A DNA stretch of 14,508 nucleotides. Source: Granulicatella adiacens (GTDB lineage: Bacteria; Bacillota; Bacilli; Lactobacillales; Aerococcaceae). The notes beneath the pieces are model-generated. The model ran no database searches, was not told the origin of the DNA, and saw only the letters and a list, made by a program, of their open reading frames with translations. Location: positions 1-14,508 of the forward strand of contig JAGZLX010000039.1 of NCBI GenBank assembly GCA_018364485.1, written 5' to 3'. The translations under genes and the position numbers were made by a program. Numbering within the stretch: position 1 is the stretch's first letter; every line of letters begins with the position of its first letter. Positions 7,442 to 13,123 of this stretch are shown in pieces.

Positions 7442-8868
7442 TGGAGTCTATGAATGATTATATTCAACAAGAAACGATTACAGGTGTTGTTCCAATGACG
7501 AATGGCGACCGTCAGTATTCGTTCTGGGATTTATTCCTATCTACTAGTGGATTTGCGATTGCAACATGGTGTTATACTCAAGGGGCCTATGTGGCACAGT
7601 ATTTATCGTTCAATCAAATGCTTATTAATATTTTTAGCTTTAATATCATTTGGGTATTTATTGAATGTTTACCAATTATCTTCGCGGTTCGTTACGGAAT
7701 CGATTTATGGATTTGGTTACGTGCGGTTCTTGGTCAAAAGGGTGTCGCTTTACTATCTACGGTCATCAGTTTAGCAAACTTTGGATGGTATGCTGTAGCG
7801 GCGAACTTGTTTGCAAGTTCCATGATTCACTTAGCTGGTAACTTTGGCCTCGTGCTCGATAAAGGAATCTGGGGACCAATCCTTGGAACTCTTTGCGTCC
7901 TGCTGGGTACGTTAATTGCAGTAGGGGGACCAGAAGTCATTAAATGGACGAACCGTTTCCTAGTTATTGCGTTACTTGCAGTTGGGGTCATCATTGTTGG
8001 AATTTGTTTTGCAGCAGTGCCTTTAAGCGATATCATGAATGTTCAACCAGCTGTTGAAGGTGACTTATCTCCAATTGAACGCTTTATGATGTCAGCAGAA
8101 GGAAATGTAGCCTTCGCATTCTCATGGTCAACACAAGCATTAGTTCTTCCACGTTTAGCGAAAACAGAACGTAGTGGTTACTGGGCAACAACACTTTCTT
8201 ATGGGGTTGTCGCACCATTCTTCGTAGCTACAGGTGGAGTGATGGCTCTTGCGATGTTCGTGAAAACAGGGGCTTATGAAAGTGACCCAACAACAATGTT
8301 AGCAACGTTAAGTACACCAGCATTTGCACTATTGAGTTTATTATTAGTAGCCTTTGCCAACATCGGTACTCAAGGAACTGGTTCATATGTAAACTGTATG
8401 ATTGTAAAAAGTGGGATGCCAAAACTCAGCTACAAGTTGATGGTATGGATTGCATTTGTATACGTTAGTGCGTTAACGATTTGGGGTGGCGTTGAGGAAT
8501 ACTTCGGTTCATTTATTTCTCTAGCCGCTTATATCCAAGGGCCAATTATTGGAATGATTGTCGTAGACTTCTTCCTACTCAGAAAACAAAAGTTGGCGCT
8601 TCGTTCCGCTTATTTCTTAAAAGGGCACGATGCATACCAATATACTAAAGGCTTTAATATTGTGGGGATGAGCTGTGTGTTCATTTCATTGATCGTGGCA
8701 GTATTATTTGTTTATAATCCTGTAACGCAACAAATTCAAAGCCCATTGTTCCTTATTACAACAGGTAGTGGATTTACAGCCTTACTAGGTGGAGGATTAT
8801 ACTGGCTTGCTAGTCTTACTCCATTAAAAGCTTATATGGTTCGTGATAGAGAAGAAATTACGATTTAA
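7441..8868 (+). CDS. NCS1-family permease, candidate choline importer
   Basis: This 475-residue protein has about 12 membrane helices and belongs to the nucleobase-cation-symport-1 family (cytosine/purine/allantoin permease type). Recognisable parts are the first helix region FWDLFLSTSGFAIATWCYTQGAY, ISLANFGWYAVAANLF in helix 3, FAFSWSTQALVLPRLAKTE, and NIGTQGTGSYVNCM. NCS1 proteins are secondary transporters, often coupled to Na+ or H+. Classic members carry cytosine, uracil, hydantoins or thiamin-like compounds. Here the gene is in an operon with choline kinase and CDP-choline synthase, at the place where other lic loci have LicB, so choline or a precursor is the likely substrate by context. 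ATG 7441 is preferred to upstream codons that fall inside the small gene. ATG 7450 is a weaker alternative. A bidirectional terminator follows. Confidence 0.85.
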   Translation: MESMNDYIQQETITGVVPMTNGDRQYSFWDLFLSTSGFAIATWCYTQGAYVAQYLSFNQMLINIFSFNIIWVFIECLPIIFAVRYGIDLWIWLRAVLGQKGVALLSTVISLANFGWYAVAANLFASSMIHLAGNFGLVLDKGIWGPILGTLCVLLGTLIAVGGPEVIKWTNRFLVIALLAVGVIIVGICFAAVPLSDIMNVQPAVEGDLSPIERFMMSAEGNVAFAFSWSTQALVLPRLAKTERSGYWATTLSYGVVAPFFVATGGVMALAMFVKTGAYESDPTTMLATLSTPAFALLSLLLVAFANIGTQGTGSYVNCMIVKSGMPKLSYKLMVWIAFVYVSALTIWGGVEEYFGSFISLAAYIQGPIIGMIVVDFFLLRKQKLALRSAYFLKGHDAYQYTKGFNIVGMSCVFISLIVAVLFVYNPVTQQIQSPLFLITTGSGFTALLGGGLYWLASLTPLKAYMVRDREEITI

Positions 8869-8875
8869 AAAATAA

Positions 8876-8908
8876 AATCCGGTAGGAATTTCCTACCGGA
8901 TTCTTTTT
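8876..8908. terminator. Bidirectional terminator between permease and DUF4044 gene
   Basis: A perfect 12-bp stem (AATCCGGTAGGA 8876-8887 with TCCTACCGGATT 8891-8902) has a 3-base loop. T5 follows on the plus strand (8904-8908). On the minus strand the hairpin comes right after the micro-gene stop and is followed by a T-rich run (complement of 8866-8877), so it serves both convergent units. Confidence 0.9.
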
Positions 8909-9035
8909 ATTTATAGTTCATTGCAGTTAAGGCTACTTGTAAGATGATAGCACCGAGTGTACCGATTAGCATTAATACGGCTACAACACGTGTAATTTTT
9001 TCAACTGTTGAAAGATTACGTTTTTTCTTTGCCAA
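8907..9035 (-). CDS. DUF4044-type small membrane protein, 42 residues
   Basis: A 42-codon gene on the minus strand reads MAKKKRNLSTVEKITRVVAV then a hydrophobic helix (about residues 16-36) ending LTAMNYK. A Lys/Arg-rich start, a T/VEKITR stretch and one helix with LIGTLGAIIL match the DUF4044 pattern of 35-45-residue proteins common in Lactobacillales. The start is TTG at 9035-9033, with AAAGGAG (9050-9044) placed 8 bases upstream. The preceding in-frame TTG (9038-9036) is a 5-base-spaced alternative that would add one residue. It has its own likely promoter and is convergent with the permease. The function is not known to me. An ordinary membrane location with the N-terminus inside is expected from the basic N-terminal residues. 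Confidence 0.8.
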   Translation of the reverse strand: MAKKKRNLSTVEKITRVVAVLMLIGTLGAIILQVALTAMNYK

Positions 9036-9060
9036 CAAAATCGCTCCTTTTTTCTTTGCT

Positions 9061-9076
9061 CGGTAATAGTTTACCG
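9061..9076. repeat. Short dyad over the micro-gene promoter
   Basis: CGGTAA (9061-9066) and TTACCG (9071-9076) form a 6-bp inverted repeat with a 4-base spacer. An overlapping second dyad, TTTAC-C-GTAAA, spans 9070-9080. Both cover the predicted -10 of the minus-strand micro-gene, so an operator is possible. Confidence 0.35.
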
Positions 9077-9090
9077 TAAATCGATGTGAA
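9063..9090 (-). promoter_or_regulatory. Predicted promoter of the DUF4044 gene
   Basis: Read on the minus strand, TTCACA (9090-9085, five of six -35 bases) lies 16 bp before TATTAC (9068-9063, four of six -10 bases). The transcript would start near 9056, a few bases before the AAAGGAG ribosome binding site. Confidence 0.4.
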
Positions 9091-9122
9091 TTACTAGAGT
9101 TAAATGTTAAAAGGTTTTCTAA

Positions 9123-9140
9123 GAGTGAAAATGAGTGAAA
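9123..9140 (+). repeat. Tandem GAGTGAAA pair upstream of gnd
   Basis: GAGTGAAA occurs at 9123-9130 and 9133-9140, one helical turn apart. A 5-bp dyad (CCTTT 9178-9182 / AAAGG 9186-9190) lies closer to gnd. No convincing gnd -10/-35 pair was found in 9077-9230. The roles of these short elements are unknown. Confidence 0.25.
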
Positions 9141-9230
9141 TGAAAAAGAGCTTTAGTAAAAGAAAAACGTTCAAATACCTTTCAAAAAGGCGTGATTTTT
9201 GATAACATAGATGTGTTAAATAAAACAAAT

Positions 9231-9236
9231 TGGAGG
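9231..9236 (+). promoter_or_regulatory. Ribosome binding site fixing the gnd start
   Basis: TGGAGG lies 9 bases before ATG 9246. The frame can be read back to a GTG at 9192, but that codon has no ribosome binding site and would add 18 residues before the conserved N-terminal Rossmann strand. Confidence 0.8.
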
Positions 9237-9245
9237 AAGTTTCTC

Positions 9246-10679
9246 ATGTCAAAACAACAAATTGGTGTCGTGGGTATGGCTGTTATGGGACGTAACCTAG
9301 CTTTAAACATCGAAAGCCGTGGTTATAGCGTTTCAATCTACAACCGTACAACTTCAAAAACAGACGAAGTGATTGCTCTACATCCAGATAAAAAATTAGT
9401 TCCAACATATTCTGTTGAAGAATTTGTAGAGTCTCTAGAAAAACCAAGAAGAATTTTATTAATGGTTAAAGCTGGGGAAGCAACAGATAAGACAATTCAA
9501 AGTTTACTTCCACACTTAGATAAAGGAGATATTTTAATCGATGGAGGAAATACATTCTTCCGTGATACAATGCGTCGTAACGAAGAACTAGCAAACTCAG
9601 GAATCAACTTCATCGGTACTGGTGTATCTGGTGGGGAAGAAGGAGCGCTAAAAGGACCTTCAATCATGCCTGGTGGGCAAAAAGAAGCATACGACTTAGT
9701 AGCACCTATCTTAGAAGAAATCTCTGCTAAAGCAGACGATGGCGCTCCATGTGTGACTTACATTGGACCAAACGGAGCAGGTCACTACGTAAAAATGGTT
9801 CACAACGGAATCGAATACGGTGATATGCAATTAATCGCTGAAAGTTACGATATCTTACGTCGTGTAGGTGGATTATCTGTAGAAGAATGCGCTGAAGTAT
9901 TCAAAGACTGGAACCAAGGCGAATTAGATAGCTACTTAATCGAAATCACAGCAGATATTTTAACGAAGAAAGATCCTGAAACAGGCCGTCCAATGGTGGA
10001 CATCATTATGGATACTGCTGGAAACAAAGGTACTGGTAAATGGGCTTCACAAAGCGCATTAGACCTAGGTGTGCCACTTCCATTAATTACCGAATCTGTA
10101 TTTGCACGTTTCATTTCAACATCGAAAGAAGAACGTGTTGCAGCAAGTAAAGAGTTAGCAGCAACTAAGATTCCAGAATTAACAAATTCAGAACGTCAAG
10201 CTTTAATTGAACAAGTTCGTAAAGGATTATACTTCTCTAAAATTATGAGTTACGCGCAAGGATTTGCTCAAATGCGTGTAGCCAGCGAAGAGTTCAATTG
10301 GGACTTAAACTACGGCGAAATCGCAAAAATCTTCCGTGCTGGATGTATCATCCGTGCGCAATTCTTACAAAAGATTACAGATGCGTTCGAACGTGATCCT
10401 CAATTGAAGAACTTATTATTAGATAAGTACTTCTTATATGTAACTGAATCTTATCAAGATGCAGTTCGTGATGTTGTTGTAACGGCTGTTCGTGCTGGTA
10501 TCCCAGTACCAACATTCTCAAGTGCATTAGCATACTACGATTCATACCGTTCAGAAACATTACCTGCAAACTTAATTCAAGCTCAACGTGACTACTTCGG
10601 TGCACATACTTACAACCGTGTAGACAAACCAGGAACATTCCACTTCGAATGGGCTCAAGAAAAAGAGATTGAACAATAA
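9246..10679 (+). CDS. gnd: 6-phosphogluconate dehydrogenase, decarboxylating
   Basis: This 477-residue enzyme, of normal length for the family, oxidises 6-phosphogluconate to ribulose 5-phosphate and CO2 with NADP+ in the cytoplasmic oxidative pentose phosphate pathway. The N-terminal Rossmann motif is GVVGMAVMGRN (residues 7-17), and IYNRTTSKTDE follows the second strand, where the cofactor phosphate is bound. SGGEEGALKGPSIMPGG is the substrate loop. GHYVKMVHNGIEYGD supplies catalytic K183 and E190, at the same numbers as in the well-studied sheep enzyme. DTAGNKGTGKW and the C-terminal LIQAQRDYFGAHTY complete the signature. It is a single-gene unit ended by a strong terminator. Codon use looks biased towards common codons, as expected for a highly expressed housekeeping gene. 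Its position next to a response regulator recalls gnd-ritR in pneumococcus. Confidence 0.97.
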   Translation: MSKQQIGVVGMAVMGRNLALNIESRGYSVSIYNRTTSKTDEVIALHPDKKLVPTYSVEEFVESLEKPRRILLMVKAGEATDKTIQSLLPHLDKGDILIDGGNTFFRDTMRRNEELANSGINFIGTGVSGGEEGALKGPSIMPGGQKEAYDLVAPILEEISAKADDGAPCVTYIGPNGAGHYVKMVHNGIEYGDMQLIAESYDILRRVGGLSVEECAEVFKDWNQGELDSYLIEITADILTKKDPETGRPMVDIIMDTAGNKGTGKWASQSALDLGVPLPLITESVFARFISTSKEERVAASKELAATKIPELTNSERQALIEQVRKGLYFSKIMSYAQGFAQMRVASEEFNWDLNYGEIAKIFRAGCIIRAQFLQKITDAFERDPQLKNLLLDKYFLYVTESYQDAVRDVVVTAVRAGIPVPTFSSALAYYDSYRSETLPANLIQAQRDYFGAHTYNRVDKPGTFHFEWAQEKEIEQ

Positions 10680-10691
10680 TTACAAATGACG

Positions 10692-10722
10692 AAGTCCTAG
10701 CCAATTTGGCTAGGGCTTTTTT
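10692..10722 (+). terminator. Intrinsic terminator of gnd
   Basis: An 11-bp stem with one G-T wobble (AAGTCCTAGCC 10692-10702 with GGCTAGGGCTT 10708-10718) has a 5-base loop and ends in T6 (10717-10722), 12 bases after the gnd stop. Confidence 0.93.
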
Positions 10723-10734
10723 GTTTGCTAACTA

Positions 10735-10758
10735 AAAATTAACATATATGTTAATTTT
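10735..10758. repeat. Perfect 24-bp palindrome upstream of csrR
   Basis: Half-site AAAATTAACATA (10735-10746) is followed without spacer by its exact reverse complement (10747-10758). It lies 12 bp after the gnd terminator T-run and lacks a T-tract with GC stem, so it is not a terminator. It is a candidate operator for the downstream two-component operon. It includes one of the four ATTARA-like hexamers in part (TTTAAT 10756-10761). Confidence 0.75.
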
Positions 10759-10766
10759 AATGGTCT

Positions 10767-10801
10767 AATTTAATGAAATTGACAGAAAATTTCATTAAAT
10801 T
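10767..10801. repeat. 14-7-14 perfect inverted repeat over a consensus -35
   Basis: AATTTAATGAAATT (10767-10780) and AATTTCATTAAATT (10788-10801) are exact reverse complements separated by 7 bases. The spacer and left arm contain TTGACA (10779-10784). ATTARA-type hexamers fall at 10764-10769, 10769-10774 and 10794-10799. It is a likely binding site for a dimeric regulator, possibly CsrR itself. Confidence 0.75.
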
Positions 10802-10831
10802 CTGTTAAGAATCTTATGAATATGATATGAT
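10779..10831 (+). promoter_or_regulatory. Promoter region of the csrRS operon
   Basis: TTGACA (10779-10784) is a consensus -35, but the -10 at proper spacing is weak (TGTTAA 10803-10808). Two overlapping good -10 sequences, TATGAT at 10821-10826 and 10826-10831, lie further down without a good -35 (TTAAGA 10805-10810 at most). Either arrangement would suit a promoter that depends on a bound regulator. The exact start site is not decided by sequence. Confidence 0.45.
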
Positions 10832-10854
10832 AAACGTGTTAGGAAAGAATAGAG

Positions 10855-10861
10855 AAGGGAG
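10855..10861 (+). promoter_or_regulatory. Ribosome binding site fixing the csrR start
   Basis: AAGGGAG lies 7 bases before ATG 10869. An in-frame ATG at 10827 falls inside the putative -10 region, has no ribosome binding site and would add 14 non-homologous residues. Confidence 0.75.
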
Positions 10862-10868
10862 TCTTATA

Positions 10869-11564
10869 ATGCCAGCGAACCAACGTATTTTAATTATTGA
10901 AGATGAACGAAATTTAAGTCGCTTTGTAGAATTAGAATTAAAGCATGAAGGCTATGAAACAAAAGTATGCTCAGATGGCCGTAGCGGTTTACAAGCAGCT
11001 ATCGATGAGCAGTGGGATGCTATTTTATTAGATTTAATGTTACCAGAAATGAATGGGTTAGAAGTCGTTCGTCGTCTTCGCCAAGTGAAACAAACTCCAG
11101 TCATCATTATGACAGCGCGTGATTCAGTGATGGACCGTGTTGCAGGGCTTGATCAAGGGGCTGATGATTATGTCGTGAAACCATTCGAAATCGAGGAAAT
11201 CCTTGCAAGACTACGCGCACTCTTTAGACGTTTGCAAATGGAAGAACAATCTCGCGTTGTGAAACAAACAAGAGTAGAATACCGTGACCTTGTGGTGGAA
11301 GTGGAAAATCGTGTCGTACGTCGTGCAGGAGAAGTCATTGATTTAACGAAGAAAGAATATGAATTACTCTTATTACTGATGGAAAACATTGATATCGTTC
11401 TTTCACGTGAAGTGTTATTAAAAGAAGTATGGGGTTATAAGAACGAAGTCGAGACAAATGTGATTGACGTATACGTTCGTTATATCCGTAATAAAATTGA
11501 TGTACCAGGACGAGAAAGTTATATTCAAACCGTTCGTGGAACTGGATATGTAATGAGAAGCTGA
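10869..11564 (+). CDS. csrR: CsrR/CovR-like OmpR-family response regulator
   Basis: This 231-residue regulator has a receiver domain (residues 6 to about 120) and a winged-helix OmpR/PhoB-type DNA-binding domain (about 133-229). The phosphorylation residues are all present: acidic pocket E11-D12, phospho-acceptor D55 in ILLDLMLPEMNG, T82 and K104. The C-terminus VRYIRNKIDVPG, then YIQTVRGTGYVM, and the phrase AGLDQGADDYVVKPFEIEE resemble streptococcal CovR/CsrR; ArlR of staphylococci is a close cousin. It probably controls surface and virulence-type genes, with DNA binding tuned by phosphorylation from the adjacent kinase. The kinase starts 10 bp downstream and its ribosome binding site overlaps this stop codon. 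ATTARA-like hexamers and dyads upstream suggest autoregulation. The CsrR name is by resemblance; the regulon is unknown. Confidence 0.88.
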   Translation: MPANQRILIIEDERNLSRFVELELKHEGYETKVCSDGRSGLQAAIDEQWDAILLDLMLPEMNGLEVVRRLRQVKQTPVIIMTARDSVMDRVAGLDQGADDYVVKPFEIEEILARLRALFRRLQMEEQSRVVKQTRVEYRDLVVEVENRVVRRAGEVIDLTKKEYELLLLLMENIDIVLSREVLLKEVWGYKNEVETNVIDVYVRYIRNKIDVPGRESYIQTVRGTGYVMRS

Positions 11565-11574
11565 GGAGCTACAT

Positions 11575-13023
11575 ATGAAGGACCAAAACCAACATAAATC
11601 GGTAGCAAAAAAATGGTGGTGGGTGATGTCGGCCACCATTTTTGCGTTATTAGCTGTATTGACTGCGATTTTGATTGAGGGTCAAATCATTGGCCTCCGT
11701 GAGAATGAGAAAAAACAGACCGTGGTGTATGCTCAAGTCATCGCGGATTTGTTATCGGAAAAAACAGAGAAGTTAACAAGTGAAGATATTCTTAGTGTTT
11801 TAAATAAAGCAGAGCAATATGAATTGAGCCAAAACCAAGTGTATAAAAAGAATAGTAGTTTCTATCCAATGAATGAAGAAGTGAATATTCGCGTCTTTGA
11901 TACGGGTAAAGAGTTATTATTCCAAACGCAACAATGGCAAGACCGCCCACAAGTATCGAGTAAGCTCGAGACTCAATATGTGACGCTATCGACCGGAGAA
12001 GAAAGTGTGCAAGTGATGATGCCAATTCTTTCCAGAAATACTCGTGTCTTGATTGGCCACCTGCAAGTAACCAACCGAATGATGAAGTTGGCTGAATTGA
12101 AGAAACAATTGCGCTTTTTATTCCTTCAGTTAATCGTGATGGAAGGAATCGTCTCCATTGGGCTCGCCTTTTTCATTTCGCGACTGATTTCAAAACCGAT
12201 TGAAGAAATTCATGATATTATCGCATCTATTAACGAAGAGAATATTGAGACAAAACGTCTGATTATTCCGAAAAAGAATGATGAATTTGCGATTGTATCG
12301 CAACAATTCAATGAACTCTTAGATAAGATTAGTTTCTATATTGCACAGCAAAAGCATTTCGTAGAGGATGTATCGCATGAATTGCGTACGCCTGTCGCGA
12401 TTGTAGAAGGGCACTTGAAGCTTTTAAACCGTTGGGGGAAAGATGACCCAGAAGTGCTGGAAGAGTCTCTGTCGGCCTCTCTAGCGGAAATTAAGCGTAT
12501 GAAGACGCTCGTTCAAGAGATGCTTGATTTATCGCGTGCGCCTCAAGTAAGAGAGCAATATAAAGATGCCAAAACGGAAGTCGTTGCGACTTTAGAACAG
12601 ATTGTAACGAACTTTAGAATGCTTTATCCAGACTTTACGTTTATCGCAGATATCGATACGAAGAAGGAAATCATCTCTCCAATCTATCGCAATCATTTCG
12701 AACAAGTGATTATTATCTTACTCGATAATGCCGTGAAATATTCAACGGATCGAAAAGAGATTATCGTTAGCCTCTCACCAACGACTGAAGCAGTCGAAAT
12801 CGGAATTCAGGATTTCGGGATGGGATTAACAGAAGAAGATAAGAAAAAAGTCTTTTCACGCTTCTACCGCGTCGATAAAGCTCGCTCAAGAGAACGTGGA
12901 GGAAATGGGTTAGGGCTTTCGATTGCCAAGGAATTAATCGAAGGCTATAACGGTAAAATTAGCCTGACTTCACGACTCAACCATGGATCTTTATTCAAAG
13001 TGAAATTACCAATTGCAAAATAA
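11575..13023 (+). CDS. csrS: Sensor histidine kinase, CsrS/ArlS-like partner of CsrR
   Basis: This is a 482-residue membrane kinase. Membrane helices lie at about 14-36 and 181-203 and bracket an extracytoplasmic sensor of about 140 residues with no family I recognise. A HAMP linker (about 204-256) follows the second helix. The dimerisation and phosphoacceptor motif is FVEDVSHELRTP with H268. The ATPase domain has LLDNAVKYS (N385), DFGMGL, FSRFYRVDKARS and GGNGLGLSIAK (N, G1, F and G2 boxes). All catalytic boxes look intact. The E next to H268 and the N box support both kinase and phosphatase activity, as in CovS. It starts 10 bp after csrR with GAGGAG overlapping the csrR TGA, so the pair is co-translated. 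The signal is unknown. ArlS-type is the alternative label. Confidence 0.88.
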   Translation: MKDQNQHKSVAKKWWWVMSATIFALLAVLTAILIEGQIIGLRENEKKQTVVYAQVIADLLSEKTEKLTSEDILSVLNKAEQYELSQNQVYKKNSSFYPMNEEVNIRVFDTGKELLFQTQQWQDRPQVSSKLETQYVTLSTGEESVQVMMPILSRNTRVLIGHLQVTNRMMKLAELKKQLRFLFLQLIVMEGIVSIGLAFFISRLISKPIEEIHDIIASINEENIETKRLIIPKKNDEFAIVSQQFNELLDKISFYIAQQKHFVEDVSHELRTPVAIVEGHLKLLNRWGKDDPEVLEESLSASLAEIKRMKTLVQEMLDLSRAPQVREQYKDAKTEVVATLEQIVTNFRMLYPDFTFIADIDTKKEIISPIYRNHFEQVIIILLDNAVKYSTDRKEIIVSLSPTTEAVEIGIQDFGMGLTEEDKKKVFSRFYRVDKARSRERGGNGLGLSIAKELIEGYNGKISLTSRLNHGSLFKVKLPIAK

Positions 13024-13024
13024 G

Positions 13025-13066
13025 AAAAAAAGATACAAAAATTTGAAAATTTTGTATCTTTTTTTT
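13025..13066. terminator. Terminator after csrRS
   Basis: GATACAAAA (13032-13040) pairs with TTTTGTATC (13050-13058), and flanking A and T runs extend the stem to 16 bp (13025-13040 / 13050-13065). T8 follows the core stem. The A-run on the other side makes it potentially bidirectional. Confidence 0.88.
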
Positions 13067-13082
13067 ATTTTTTCTGTATAAT
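13052..13082 (+). promoter_or_regulatory. Predicted pce promoter
   Basis: The -10 is a consensus TATAAT at 13077-13082. The nearest -35 is TTGTAT (13052-13057, three of six bases, 19-bp spacer), inside the right arm of the csrRS terminator. The leader would be about 35 bases, ending in the GGGGG ribosome binding site (13112-13116), 7 bases before the ATG. Confidence 0.6.
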
Positions 13083-13123
13083 TAAGAAGTGTATTCTTTA
13101 ACAAGATTTTTGGGGGATTTAAG

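Noticed and set aside
10375..10704. Minus-strand 109-codon ORF over the gnd end
   Set aside because: It overlaps conserved gnd sequence and the gnd terminator, and its residues show no domain pattern.
10735..10758. 24-bp palindrome as a second gnd terminator
   Set aside because: The stem is almost entirely A/T without a usable loop, and a strong terminator already lies at 10692-10722.
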